NCBI GenBank assembly: GCA_019235245.1 | Contig: JAFAKO010000108.1 | Coordinates: 1 to 45,383, forward strand | Reading direction: 5' to 3' | From: Gammaproteobacteria bacterium | GTDB lineage: Bacteria > Pseudomonadota > Gammaproteobacteria > Steroidobacterales > Steroidobacteraceae | DNA: 45,383 nucleotides | In this document: piece by piece, positions 16,473 to 25,189 of the stretch | How positions within the stretch are numbered: position 1 is the first letter of the stretch | How the letters are laid out: each line of letters opens with the position of its first letter | Notes under the pieces: generated by a model | Databases searched by the model: none | Told to the model about the DNA's origin: nothing | Seen by the model: only the letters and a program-made list of their open reading frames with translations | Translations under genes and position numbers: made by a program

Positions 16473-17050
16473 ATCACGCTGCCGTCGATCCGTACCTGCT
16501 GCCGCAGACTTCGGCGCGTAACCGCCTGGCGCGTGGGTTGTGGCAGATCGTCTACGTGCTGCTGTTTCGACCTACACCCCGTCCGCTGCACGCGTGGCGC
16601 GCTTTTCTGCTGCGCTGTTTCGGGGCACAGCTCGGCCCGCACTGCCGCATCTACGCCAAGGTCGAGATCTGGGCACCCTGGAACCTGCACTGCGACGATT
16701 GCGTGGTCATCGGCAATGGCGCGGTGGTTTACAACCCGGCGCGCATACAGCTGGGCTCGCACGCGACCGTCTCGCAGCAGGCCTACCTGTGCGGTGCCAC
16801 CCACGACATGGATGACCCCGCTTTCCCGATGATCTGGGCGCCCATCTCCATCGGCCCCTACGCCTGGATATGCGCCCGTGCGACCGTGCTGCCCGGTGTG
16901 AACGTAAACGAGGGTGCGGTGCTCGGCCTCGGCGCGGTCAGCAGCAAGAACCTCGAGGCGTGGCAGGTTTATGGCGGGATCCCGGCGCGGCGCATCCGGC
17001 AGCGCCGGCGCCACACGCCGGGCGCCAGGTCATCCGGCCTCTCGAGCTGA
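16469..17050 (+). CDS. WcaF-like hexapeptide acetyltransferase
   Basis: 193 residues. The start overlaps the previous stop (ATGA). It has a left-handed beta-helix acyltransferase fold: FGAQLGPHCRIYAKVEIWAP, LHCDDCVVIGNGAVVYNPARI, and the catalytic His in GATHDMDDPAFPM, followed by IGPYAWICARATVLPGV and VYGGIPARRIR. This pattern matches colanic-acid acetyltransferase WcaF, which O-acetylates a sugar of the repeat unit with acetyl-CoA. The N-terminal amphipathic segment (GLWQIVYVLLFRPTP) may touch the membrane. It is flanked by a GT4 and a GMD-like gene with no spacing, so it is part of one operon. Confidence 0.9.
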   Translation: MNHAAVDPYLLPQTSARNRLARGLWQIVYVLLFRPTPRPLHAWRAFLLRCFGAQLGPHCRIYAKVEIWAPWNLHCDDCVVIGNGAVVYNPARIQLGSHATVSQQAYLCGATHDMDDPAFPMIWAPISIGPYAWICARATVLPGVNVNEGAVLGLGAVSSKNLEAWQVYGGIPARRIRQRRRHTPGARSSGLSS

Positions 17051-18025
17051 ATGACACAGAAGCGCGCGCTGATTTGTGGCGTCTCCGGCCAGGACGGTGC
17101 CTACCTGGCGCAACTTCTGCTCGCCAAGGGTTACCACGTGTGCGGTACCTCGCGCGACGCACAGGTATCCGGCTTCCCGAATCTCGTCAGGCTCGGTATC
17201 AAGGATCGCCTCGAGCTGCTGTCCATGGTGGGCACGGATTTCCGCAGCGTGCTGAACGTGGTCGCCAGGGTTCAGCCGGACGAGATATACAACCTGGCGG
17301 GCCAGAGCTCCGTGGGCCTGTCGTTCGAGCAGCCAATGGAGACTCTCGAAAGCATCGCCACCGGCACGCTGAACCTGCTCGAAGTCATGCGCTTCATCGC
17401 CCGGCCCATACGCTTCTACAACGCGAGCTCGAGCGAGTGCTTCGGCGCCACCGGAGATCAGCCGGCGGACGAGACCACCCCATTTCATCCGCGCAGCCCT
17501 TACGCGGTCGCCAAGGCGGCCGGCTTCTGGGCCGTCGCCAACTACCGGGATGCGTACGGACTGTATGCCTGTTCCGGATTGCTGTTCAATCACGAATCGC
17601 CGTTGCGGCCGGAGCGCTTCGTGACGCAGAAAATCGTGACGGCCGCGTGCCGCATCGCCGCCGGCGACCGCCGCGCGCTGCACCTGGGGAATCTCGCGAT
17701 CCGCCGTGATTGGGGCTGGGCGGCGGAGTTCGTCGACGCAATGCACCGCATATTGCAGCTCGATGGGCCCGAGGATTTCGTCATCGCCACCGGCAGCACC
17801 TTCTCGTTGCAACAGTTCGCCGAAACGGCATTCCAGGCGGTGGGGCTCGATTGGCGCGAATGGGTGGTCAGCGACCCGGCGTTGCATCGCCCGAGCGATC
17901 TGCTGGCGAACCGGGGGAATGCGGCGAAGGCCGAGCGTCTGCTCGGCTGGAAGGCGCGTCTCACCATGCCGGGGGTGGTCGCCGGGATGGTGAGCGCCGC
18001 GCTGCACGCCGGCGCAGCAGTTTGA
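17051..18025 (+). CDS. GDP-mannose 4,6-dehydratase-like SDR (GMD or GDP-heptose dehydratase)
   Basis: 324 residues; ATG directly follows the previous TGA. Extended SDR fold with the NADP motif GVSGQDGAYLAQLLL, the catalytic SSSE (NASSSECFG), Tyr-x3-Lys in SPYAVAKAA, and the GMD signature NHESP followed by RFVTQKIV and LGNLAIRRDWGWA. GMD makes GDP-4-keto-6-deoxy-mannose. The window also encodes GDP-D-glycero-D-manno-heptose synthesis, and enzymes of this same family (DmhA/WcbK type) dehydrate GDP-heptose, so the real substrate may be GDP-heptose. No partner reductase (Fcl or Rmd) is present, so the 4-keto sugar must be reduced by an enzyme encoded elsewhere or used as is. Confidence 0.88.
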   Translation: MTQKRALICGVSGQDGAYLAQLLLAKGYHVCGTSRDAQVSGFPNLVRLGIKDRLELLSMVGTDFRSVLNVVARVQPDEIYNLAGQSSVGLSFEQPMETLESIATGTLNLLEVMRFIARPIRFYNASSSECFGATGDQPADETTPFHPRSPYAVAKAAGFWAVANYRDAYGLYACSGLLFNHESPLRPERFVTQKIVTAACRIAAGDRRALHLGNLAIRRDWGWAAEFVDAMHRILQLDGPEDFVIATGSTFSLQQFAETAFQAVGLDWREWVVSDPALHRPSDLLANRGNAAKAERLLGWKARLTMPGVVAGMVSAALHAGAAV

Positions 18026-19228
18026 ATGCGTATCTGCTTCATCACCAGCAGCCTCGAGCCTGGCAGGGACGGTGTCGGCGACTACACCCGCGACCTCGCC
18101 GCCGCCTGCCTGACGCAAGGGTGGTGCGAGGCGCGGCTGATCGCCCTCAACGACCAACATATTGCCGCTGCCGTCGCAGAGCGTCAGGCGGCACGCGGTG
18201 CTGCCCTCGAGACATTGCGCCTGCCCGCGTCCGCGCCGTGGCCCGACAGAGTACTGTCAGCCCGCGGCTTCCTGCAGCAACGCCCGGCGGATTGGGTCAG
18301 CCTGCAGTTCGTCTGCTACGGTTTTCATAAGAAGGGCATAGCCATCGGCCTCGCACGACACCTTGCCCCCCTCATCGGGCAGCGATGCCTCCACGTCATG
18401 CTTCACGAGCTCTGGATCGGTGCCCGGCGCGGAGCGGCTCTGCGCGAGCGGCTGGTCGGCTCGCTGCAGCGACGCGCGGTGTGCTCACTCATGACGAAGC
18501 TGCAACCGGCGGTCATCCACACCAGCAACACGAGTTATGTTCAGCTGCTGAGTGAGGTTGGAATTCATGCCTCGCTGCTGCCGCTTTGCGGGAGCATCCC
18601 CATCGCTGCGGAGCCGGATGCCACTTGGCTCGAACGGCAATTGCTCGACGCGGGGGCACCGCTGCCGTCTGCTGCGCCAGCATGCCACCAGTGGCGATTT
18701 GGAGTGTTCGGGTCACTTTCCGACCTGTGGTCTCCAGAACCGCTGTTTACGTACATCGCGGATGCAGCACAGCGCGCCCAGCGGGTGGTTTCGGTGATCT
18801 CGATCGGTCGCATCGGACCTGGCGAGAGACTGTGGCGCGACATGCAGGCGCGCTACGGACAGCACTTCCGTTTCGCGCGACTCGGCGAGCGCAGCGTCGC
18901 GGAGATCTCCATGTTCCTGCAGAGCATCGATTTCGGCATCGCCACCACGCCGTGGCAATTGATAGGCAAGAGCGCGAGCACGGCTGCCATGCTCGATCAT
19001 GGCCTGCCGATCATCGTCTCACGAGATGATGTAGACGTCGGCGCGCACAATCTGCAAGGTCACGACCCGCTGCTGCAGCGCATGACCGCTGCTCTGCCTG
19101 AGTGGCTTCTGCAGGTACGGCGCAGGTCACCCCGCGAGAGCCTGTCCACGATGGCCGCGCGATTCACGGCAGATATTCGTGCGGCCGGGGCGGCGGAGGT
19201 GCAGGGTGCAACCAGCCCTTCACATTGA
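18026..19228 (+). CDS. Glycosyltransferase-like protein (GT4/GT-B type)
   Basis: 400 residues; ATG follows the dehydratase stop without a gap. The N-terminus MRICFITSSLEPGRDGVGDYTRDLA is the GT4 opening with a Gly-rich loop, and VSLQFVCYGF and HVMLHELWIGAR fit the acceptor half. The C-terminal half has GVFGSLSDLWSPEPLF and the end FGIATTPWQLIGKSASTAAMLDHGLPIIV. The usual E-x7-E donor motif is not obvious (here roughly IGKSASTAAML), so activity is less certain than for the other glycosyltransferases in the window. It sits inside the plus-strand EPS operon and is followed 21 bases later by a methyltransferase. Confidence 0.78.
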   Translation: MRICFITSSLEPGRDGVGDYTRDLAAACLTQGWCEARLIALNDQHIAAAVAERQAARGAALETLRLPASAPWPDRVLSARGFLQQRPADWVSLQFVCYGFHKKGIAIGLARHLAPLIGQRCLHVMLHELWIGARRGAALRERLVGSLQRRAVCSLMTKLQPAVIHTSNTSYVQLLSEVGIHASLLPLCGSIPIAAEPDATWLERQLLDAGAPLPSAAPACHQWRFGVFGSLSDLWSPEPLFTYIADAAQRAQRVVSVISIGRIGPGERLWRDMQARYGQHFRFARLGERSVAEISMFLQSIDFGIATTPWQLIGKSASTAAMLDHGLPIIVSRDDVDVGAHNLQGHDPLLQRMTAALPEWLLQVRRRSPRESLSTMAARFTADIRAAGAAEVQGATSPSH

Positions 19229-19249
19229 CGGCTCAAAGTCTGCGGCCTT

Positions 19250-19945
19250 ATGAACACCGAGCGGCTCGCTTCTGCGTTTGTTCGGCGCGCGCTCCTCCCC
19301 CTTACACCGGCGCGCAGGCGCCTCGAGCTGCTCGCCTGGAGTAATCGCAACTTCGAAGGGGTTGAGCCGGAGCTTGCGATGCTCGACCGCCTCGTGCCCC
19401 GGGGCTGCCGGACGGCAATCGATGCAGGCGCCAACGTGGGACTGTACACACTGCGTCTCGCCAGGCTGTGCCATGCGGTGTATGCGTTCGAGATCAACCC
19501 AGGTGTCACCGGAGACCTGGAACGGGCAGAGTTACCGAACGTCAAGGTGATGCACGTGGGGCTGTCGAGCGTCGAGCGTAGCGTCGTGCTCTACATTCCG
19601 CTGTTGCACGGCAAAATGCCTCTCGAGGGGTGGGCCAGCCTCACTCCCGGCAACTGTCCGGACACCGACATTCACACGGAGATCACGGGCGAGGTTCGAA
19701 CCCTGGACAGCTACGCCATTGCCAACGTCGATTTCGTGAAGATCGATGTCGAGGGACATGAGCTTGAGCTGCTCAAAGGCGCGCGGGAGACTTTGGCCCG
19801 GTACCACCCCAGGATCCTCGCCGAAGCAAAGAACCTGAGTCCGGTCGCGGCTCTGCTGGCACCGCTCGGATATCGTGCGCGGCGCGCCGACGATTTTGGG
19901 GTAACGGGGTCGCCGCCCTGGATGCATGTGTTCGAGCGAGGCTAG
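19250..19945 (+). CDS. FkbM-family methyltransferase (first of two)
   Basis: 231 residues. Rossmann-type SAM-dependent O-methyltransferase of the FkbM family: motif I in AIDAGANVGLYTLRLA, an acidic residue after the second strand (VYAFEINPG), and the family signature VDFVKIDVEGHELELLKGA. FkbM enzymes methylate hydroxyls on sugars or polyketides, so a methyl ether on the EPS repeat is likely. The start MNTERLASAF has a weak ribosome site. It is separated by 21 bases from the next, only distantly similar FkbM gene. Confidence 0.87.
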   Translation: MNTERLASAFVRRALLPLTPARRRLELLAWSNRNFEGVEPELAMLDRLVPRGCRTAIDAGANVGLYTLRLARLCHAVYAFEINPGVTGDLERAELPNVKVMHVGLSSVERSVVLYIPLLHGKMPLEGWASLTPGNCPDTDIHTEITGEVRTLDSYAIANVDFVKIDVEGHELELLKGARETLARYHPRILAEAKNLSPVAALLAPLGYRARRADDFGVTGSPPWMHVFERG

Positions 19946-19966
19946 TTCCCCAACGCGTCGCTGCAC

Positions 19967-20737
19967 ATGGAAATCATCTCGCGAATCCGCAAAGCAGCAG
20001 CGGCGACCCAGGCGATCGCCGGCGCACGACTGCGCCAAATTGGCCAATCCGGCAATTTACCCACATATCTCGACGTCGGCGCGCGCGGTGGACTGCCCGC
20101 GCGGTGGCAACTGGCTTACAGAGCCGGCCTCATCAGGCCGGTGTTCGTTGAACCTGATCCCGGGGAGGCCGCGCGTTTGAGCTCCCGCTATCCCGGAGTC
20201 CTCGTCATTCCCAACGCCCTTGGTGACGTGGACGGGCAGGCCGCCGAGCTCAAAGTGACTCGTGAGCCGGGTCGTTCTTCGATGCTCGAGCCGGACATCG
20301 ATGTGCTGCGAGCTTTCGGTGCATCGCCATGGGAAGTAACCCAACGTCTTCCCCTGAGCCTGCGGCGCCTGGATAAGGTCTGGCCCGCCGGCCTCGCGCC
20401 GCCTTGTTTCGTCAAGGTCGACGTTCAAGGGTTCGAGCTCAACGTCCTGAAAGGATTCGGCGAGCTTCTGAATTCGGTCCTCTGCATAGAGCTCGAGGTC
20501 GTGCTGGTGCCGCTGTATCGTTCGCAGCCACACCTCGTAGAGATCGTCGACTTTCTCCGTGCCAACGGCTTCGGCCTGGTGCGGCTCGCCTCGATGGGTC
20601 TATATGCCAAGAGGGAAATGATCGAATTCAACGCCTTCTGGGTCCGACAGAGCGGCCACAGCAGCGCCGGTGTACGCCTGTGGAAGGACATGAATGGAAT
20701 CGGCAACCAGCGTCGACTGGTAGTTTGGGGCCACTGA
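19967..20737 (+). CDS. FkbM-family methyltransferase (second of two)
   Basis: 256 residues. Motif I is YLDVGARGGLP, then FVEPDPGEAARL, and the FkbM signature CFVKVDVQGFELNVLKGF. The Gly-rich loop differs from the upstream gene (GARGG instead of GANVG). Its C-terminal region (VEIVDFLRANGFGLVRL) is typical of FkbM. It is probably a second O-methyltransferase acting on another position or sugar. It ends 3 bases before the stop of the convergent flippase gene, so the two transcripts meet there with no visible terminator. Confidence 0.85.
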   Translation: MEIISRIRKAAAATQAIAGARLRQIGQSGNLPTYLDVGARGGLPARWQLAYRAGLIRPVFVEPDPGEAARLSSRYPGVLVIPNALGDVDGQAAELKVTREPGRSSMLEPDIDVLRAFGASPWEVTQRLPLSLRRLDKVWPAGLAPPCFVKVDVQGFELNVLKGFGELLNSVLCIELEVVLVPLYRSQPHLVEIVDFLRANGFGLVRLASMGLYAKREMIEFNAFWVRQSGHSSAGVRLWKDMNGIGNQRRLVVWGH

Positions 20738-20740
20738 TCA

Positions 20741-22054
20741 TCATGGCTTGCGGGCAGCAAAACTGAAATTGAGCGAATACATCAGCCAGAAGGCCAGGTT
20801 GGTCAGCACGCCGAGCCACAACACACCCATCACAGTGCTCATTGGCAGAGTCATGATGAGTGCAATCTGTATCAACAGCGCGACCGGGATAGCAAGCCAC
20901 GCAGAAGTAATGACACCCCGAGCCGCTGCCAGCGCATAGGCGGCGCCCGCCAGGGTGCCGAAGGCGCCACTGACGGCGGTGAGCACGACCTCGCGGTTGA
21001 GGCCGAGGTACTCGTGACCGAGCACCAGCAGGACTGCGCCCGGAAACATCGCTACCAGCAACACTATGAGGCCCAGCGGTGCGAGCAGAGCCAGTTGCCA
21101 GCGCCAGAAAACCGGCAGAGCCGCGTTGCTGCGGGCCAGCTGGGCACGCGCGAAACGCGGTACGACCATCACGGTGAAGGCGGCGGTAACGACGTTGTAG
21201 ACCATCGCAAGTCTGCCCAAAGCACCCACTTGAGCGACCGCCCTGGTCGTGCCGAGCAGGGCGATGAGCCAGACCGTGATCTGGCCGGCGAGCGCGTAAT
21301 AGATCGCACCGGGAGCAGCCCGGGCGACGAGCCGCGCCATCTCGCTGCGCGCGCCGGCATCGGGCGGCGCATTGAAGTCCGCAAGGCCGCGGGCGATGTG
21401 GGCCGTGCGCCAGGTCGCCCAGCTCTGAGCCAGACCGGCGCCAATCGTCGCTATCCATGCGAACGGCAGGAACGGCACGAGCGCCGCCGTCGCGACGAAA
21501 CGCAACGCTGCACCGGACAATTGGATGCGCTGCAGCTGTGTAAGCCGCTGATGTAACCGCGGAACGACCTCGAGCACCTGACCGGTGATGGTGCTGAACA
21601 ACATCGGCAGAATGGACCCGGTGACCAACAGTGCCCCGATCATCCCCGCCCCCTGCTGCCGCAGCTGCAGGAATACGACCGGCATTGCAATGAGCACCGT
21701 GAGTAGCGCAAAGCGACGGCGCATCAGCATCCCGTTTGCCACTATGGCGCCGAGTGCCTGAGGGTCTTGCCACGCCCTGCCACCGAGCGCCAGAACGCTT
21801 TGGGTCACTCCACAGTCGGAAAGGACCGCCAGCGTACCGAGCGCGGCGTTGGCGATCGTGTAATAAGCGTATTCCGGCACGGGCAGCAGCCGCACGACGA
21901 CGAGGCCGGTGACGACAGCGAGCAACTGAATGCCCGACTGCGCGCTCGCGGTGAACACGAGCGTGCGCAGCGCACGCGACCACGCACCCTTGTTCGGCGG
22001 GGAGACGTGCGCGGAGAACTGAGCTACGGCGGCGGGTACGTTTGGGTCGGTCAT
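20741..22054 (-). CDS. Wzx-type polysaccharide flippase
   Basis: 437 residues with about 12 hydrophobic segments, the layout of MOP-superfamily O-unit flippases that move lipid-linked repeats across the inner membrane. It opens with a soluble stretch and then RTLVFTASAQSGIQLLAVVTGLVVVRLLPVPEYAYYTIANA, seen in pieces (the family's first two helices). Other landmarks: GTLAVLSDCGVTQSVLALGG and APGAIYYALAGQITVWLIALLG. The C-terminal helices end in FWLMYSLNFSFAARKP. It stands alone on the minus strand between two plus-strand blocks, and its promoter region is divergent from the SGNH hydrolase gene. Confidence 0.85.
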   Translation of the reverse strand: MTDPNVPAAVAQFSAHVSPPNKGAWSRALRTLVFTASAQSGIQLLAVVTGLVVVRLLPVPEYAYYTIANAALGTLAVLSDCGVTQSVLALGGRAWQDPQALGAIVANGMLMRRRFALLTVLIAMPVVFLQLRQQGAGMIGALLVTGSILPMLFSTITGQVLEVVPRLHQRLTQLQRIQLSGAALRFVATAALVPFLPFAWIATIGAGLAQSWATWRTAHIARGLADFNAPPDAGARSEMARLVARAAPGAIYYALAGQITVWLIALLGTTRAVAQVGALGRLAMVYNVVTAAFTVMVVPRFARAQLARSNAALPVFWRWQLALLAPLGLIVLLVAMFPGAVLLVLGHEYLGLNREVVLTAVSGAFGTLAGAAYALAAARGVITSAWLAIPVALLIQIALIMTLPMSTVMGVLWLGVLTNLAFWLMYSLNFSFAARKP

Positions 22055-22226
22055 TCAGGCGACATAGATCGTGCAAGCATGCGGGATTCTGCCTGCGGCC
22101 GTGACCGCTGTGTGACGCGAAACCGAGCGCGCATCCGTTTCATGACCGACACGTGGCAGTCATCATTCTGTAGCGATGCAGTGGTAGATAGTCACCCGGG
22201 TGCGCCCCGTGCTGGAGAAAATCAAG

Positions 22227-24107
22227 ATGACGCCAAGCCGGCGTGACTTTCTGCGTTTTGCGGGTTCTGCGACGGGCTCAGCACTCCTCGTCGGCTGTGA
22301 TGCGGCCTCGGTTCCGCCCATTGCGACCGCCAACGCCGCGACACCGCAAGCCGCGAACAGCGGCGCGCAGACCAACTCGCCCGGCGCTGCGGCCCCACCA
22401 GCCAAGGATCCCGCCGCTCCGGCTGCCTCGGTCTCGACTCCGACCATCACCGCTCTGAAATCCTATCTGCAGCAGCATGCGTCCCCCACGTTTTCCCTGC
22501 CGCCCGCCGCGCTGTCCGTGCCGGGTATTTCATGGGCGGGGCCGATCACGAACTCGCCGACGCCTGCGACGTCACTGCCCAACGGGGTCGTCATCCCGTT
22601 CTCGAGCTCACTGCTCAGCAAGGCGATTGCGCCCTCGTACACCGCATCGCTGCCGGGGAATCCGCCCGTAGGGGGGCTGCCGTGTCTGGCGGTCAATCGA
22701 CCGTACACATGCAAGGGCAGCGCCCGCACCATCGGCTCGGTTCGCACCCTGCGAATCAACACCGACGCCGCAGTGTTGGAGCTCAGCGGCGTCGTCTCCG
22801 ACGACAGCCAGACCGTGCAGACCCTGATCGTCGACGGCTACCTGGTGCCGCCGAAGATCCTGACCAGCTCGCAGGGATACCGCGGCGGCTGGGACGTGGG
22901 CACGATACGCATCGACTTTGGTACGAGCCAGCAGCGCGATATCTGGATCGAGACCAACATGTACCTCGCGTTCGTGAAGGTCGGTTCGTCCGACTCCGTC
23001 GTCGCGGTGGGCGACTCCGCCGAGCCGCAGCTCACCGTGGTCGGAGACTCTTACCTGCAGTGCCAGTCGGGAACCTTCGGCAACGGCGGCGCCATCGCGC
23101 TGGAAGTGGCCGCGCGGCTCGGGATTCGCAAGGTCGCCACCGATGCCATAGGCGGTACGGCCTACTACAATTCCGGCAATAACCTGGGTAATTTCAACGA
23201 TCGCCTGCCCGCGCACGCGGCGGACAACTCGACCATCTACCTCATCATGGGTAGCCTCAACGACTACGGCGATCTGGTCAACTCGACGGTGGTGTGGCCG
23301 AGCGCCGCCCAATACAACCAGGCGGTGCTCGGTTACATGCAGGGTCTGCGGGCACGGCAGCCCAACGCACTGATCGTGATCACCGCGCCGTACTGCCCGG
23401 TTCCGAGCCTTTCGGATTCGTTCGGCATCGCACACCCAGCAACCAACACGAGCGGTACCGGCGATTATCTCTTCAAGGCCGCCCTGCTCAAGAGCTCGCT
23501 GCAGCAGATTGCGGGCCCGTGGATCTATATCGACGTGCTGATGGGCAGCGGCTGGCTGAACTCATCGGGAGCCAGCGGCGACGTGCGCAATCTGCAATGG
23601 TTCACCGGCGGTACCCCGGGGCCCGGAACCACACCCAGCTACAAGCCCGGCAACAGCAACGGCGGCGGCGGCGGCGGGTTCGGCGGCATCGCCAGCATCC
23701 CGCTGCTGAGCGGCGGGCGCTACTCACAGGGCCCGGACGTGATCGCAACTGGCGGCAGCGGCTCGGGCCTGCTTGCATGGGCCTTGCTCGACCGCACGGG
23801 CGCCGTGGACTCGATAAACGTTCTGGTCCCGGGGAGCGGCTACAGCAGTGGTGCGGGGTTGCCGACCATCAGCCTCGACCCCACGTTCCAGATCACGCCC
23901 GCGACACTCGGCACGCCGACCCTTCAGGCAGGCATCAATCCCGACGGCGCTTATCCCCTGCCCGCGTGGTTGCCGGAGGGAGTAACCGATCTCAATAACA
24001 TCTACCGCATGTTGCGCACGGATCTGACGCACCCATCGCCGGTCGGTGTCAACTACCTTTCGACGCGGCTGGCACAGAACATCCTCGCGGGCATCATGGC
24101 CCTTTAG
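22227..24107 (+). CDS. Tat-exported SGNH/GDSL hydrolase lipoprotein
   Basis: 626 residues from the ATG at 22227 (MTPSRRDFLRFAGSATG). The twin-arginine signal is SRRDFLRF and the signal ends in a lipobox (LLVGC), so it looks like a Tat lipoprotein. A low-complexity Ala/Pro linker (~60 residues) leads to a ~150-residue beta-rich domain and an SGNH domain: Ser275 in VVGDSYLQC, Asn345 in GSLND, and Asp599/His602 in DLTHPSP. A Gly-rich insert (GNSNGGGGGGFGG) splits the hydrolase domain. Such enzymes are esterases or deacetylases, and here an EPS O-acyl group is a likely target, opposing the WcaF-like enzyme. It forms a single-gene unit between the flippase and heptose operons. Confidence 0.85.
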   Translation: MTPSRRDFLRFAGSATGSALLVGCDAASVPPIATANAATPQAANSGAQTNSPGAAAPPAKDPAAPAASVSTPTITALKSYLQQHASPTFSLPPAALSVPGISWAGPITNSPTPATSLPNGVVIPFSSSLLSKAIAPSYTASLPGNPPVGGLPCLAVNRPYTCKGSARTIGSVRTLRINTDAAVLELSGVVSDDSQTVQTLIVDGYLVPPKILTSSQGYRGGWDVGTIRIDFGTSQQRDIWIETNMYLAFVKVGSSDSVVAVGDSAEPQLTVVGDSYLQCQSGTFGNGGAIALEVAARLGIRKVATDAIGGTAYYNSGNNLGNFNDRLPAHAADNSTIYLIMGSLNDYGDLVNSTVVWPSAAQYNQAVLGYMQGLRARQPNALIVITAPYCPVPSLSDSFGIAHPATNTSGTGDYLFKAALLKSSLQQIAGPWIYIDVLMGSGWLNSSGASGDVRNLQWFTGGTPGPGTTPSYKPGNSNGGGGGGFGGIASIPLLSGGRYSQGPDVIATGGSGSGLLAWALLDRTGAVDSINVLVPGSGYSSGAGLPTISLDPTFQITPATLGTPTLQAGINPDGAYPLPAWLPEGVTDLNNIYRMLRTDLTHPSPVGVNYLSTRLAQNILAGIMAL

Positions 24108-24160
24108 CGGCGCCGGCGCACCGCGCGGCGATCATCATAGTGTCACGGAGTGCTGCGATG

Positions 24161-24173
24161 TTTGGCAGCCAAA
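24161..24173. promoter_or_regulatory. TTTGGC-A-GCCAAA dyad upstream of the heptose operon
   Basis: A perfect 13-base dyad lies 36 bases before the hddA start, in the ~100-base gap after the SGNH hydrolase gene. Its symmetry and position suit an operator for the GDP-heptose operon. No clear promoter hexamers were identified beside it. Confidence 0.4.
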
Positions 24174-24208
24174 AGTCTACGGGCTAGCTCCCGTCCGCCG
24201 GATTTCTC

Positions 24209-25189
24209 ATGATCATCGCGCGCAGTCCCTTACGCATTACTTTGGGCGGCGGAGGCACGGATCTGCCTTCCTACTATCGAAAGCATGAGGGCTTCCTCAT
24301 CGCTGCTGCCATCGACAAGTACGTCTATGTCACCGTCATGCGGCCCTTCTCCGAGGGCGTCTACCTGAAATACTCGCAGCTCGAGAGCGTGGCGCATGTG
24401 GCGGACGTCAAGCACCCGATCATCCGCGAGGCGCTGCTGCTGCAGAGCCTGGAGACGCCACAGGTGGAGATCACCGCGCTGGCGGACATTCCGGCGGGCA
24501 CCGGGCTCGGCTCCTCCGGGAGCTTCACGACCGCGCTGCTGAAGGCATTGTTCGCGCATCAGCGCCGCCTGCTGCTCCCCAAGGAGCTCGCCGAGCTCGC
24601 CTGCCATATCGAGATCGATCGGCTCGGCGAGCCCATCGGCAAGCAGGATCAGTACATTGCTGCCTACGGCGGCCTCACCTGCCTCACCTACCACACCGAT
24701 GACAGCGTCTCTGCCGAGCCGCTGCACATCTCGACGGATACGCTGTTCGAGCTCGAGGACAACCTGCTGCTGTTCTTCACCGGTTTCTCGCGCAGCGCCG
24801 GCGGCATTCTCAAGGAGCAGCACCTGCGCTCGCAGCAGAACGACGCGGAGATCCTCAACAACCTGCACTACGTCAAGGAGCTCGGACTGCGCAGCCGCAA
24901 AGCGCTCGAGTCCGGCGACGTGCGCGAATTCGGCCGCCTCATGCACGAGCACTGGGAGCACAAGAAGCGCCGCTCCGGCGCCATGAGCAACAGCCGCATC
25001 GACGAGTGGTACGAGCTCGGCAGGGAGAACGGCGCGGTAGGTGGCAAGCTGGTCGGCGCCGGCGGTGGCGGGTTCCTGATGTTCTACGCCGAGGATCGCG
25101 CGCGGCTGCGGCGCGCCATGGCGCGGCTCGGACTGGATGAGGTGCGCTTCCGGTTCGATTTCGAAGGAACCAAGATCGTCCTTTCATGA
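24209..25189 (+). CDS. hddA: D-glycero-alpha-D-manno-heptose 7-phosphate kinase
   Basis: 326 residues. GHMP-kinase fold: MIIARSPLRITLGGGGTDLPSYY opens it, seen in pieces, with the ATP-binding loop IPAGTGLGSSGSFTTALL and the C-terminal motif GGKLVGAGGGGFLMFY. HddA phosphorylates heptose-7-phosphate at C1 to give the 1,7-bisphosphate in the GDP-heptose route (alpha anomer), as distinct from the HldE route to ADP-heptose. It starts an operon with hddC, gmhA, gmhB and a transaldolase, all with 4-base overlaps except the last link to the GT4. A 13-base dyad lies upstream. Confidence 0.95.
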   Translation: MIIARSPLRITLGGGGTDLPSYYRKHEGFLIAAAIDKYVYVTVMRPFSEGVYLKYSQLESVAHVADVKHPIIREALLLQSLETPQVEITALADIPAGTGLGSSGSFTTALLKALFAHQRRLLLPKELAELACHIEIDRLGEPIGKQDQYIAAYGGLTCLTYHTDDSVSAEPLHISTDTLFELEDNLLLFFTGFSRSAGGILKEQHLRSQQNDAEILNNLHYVKELGLRSRKALESGDVREFGRLMHEHWEHKKRRSGAMSNSRIDEWYELGRENGAVGGKLVGAGGGGFLMFYAEDRARLRRAMARLGLDEVRFRFDFEGTKIVLS

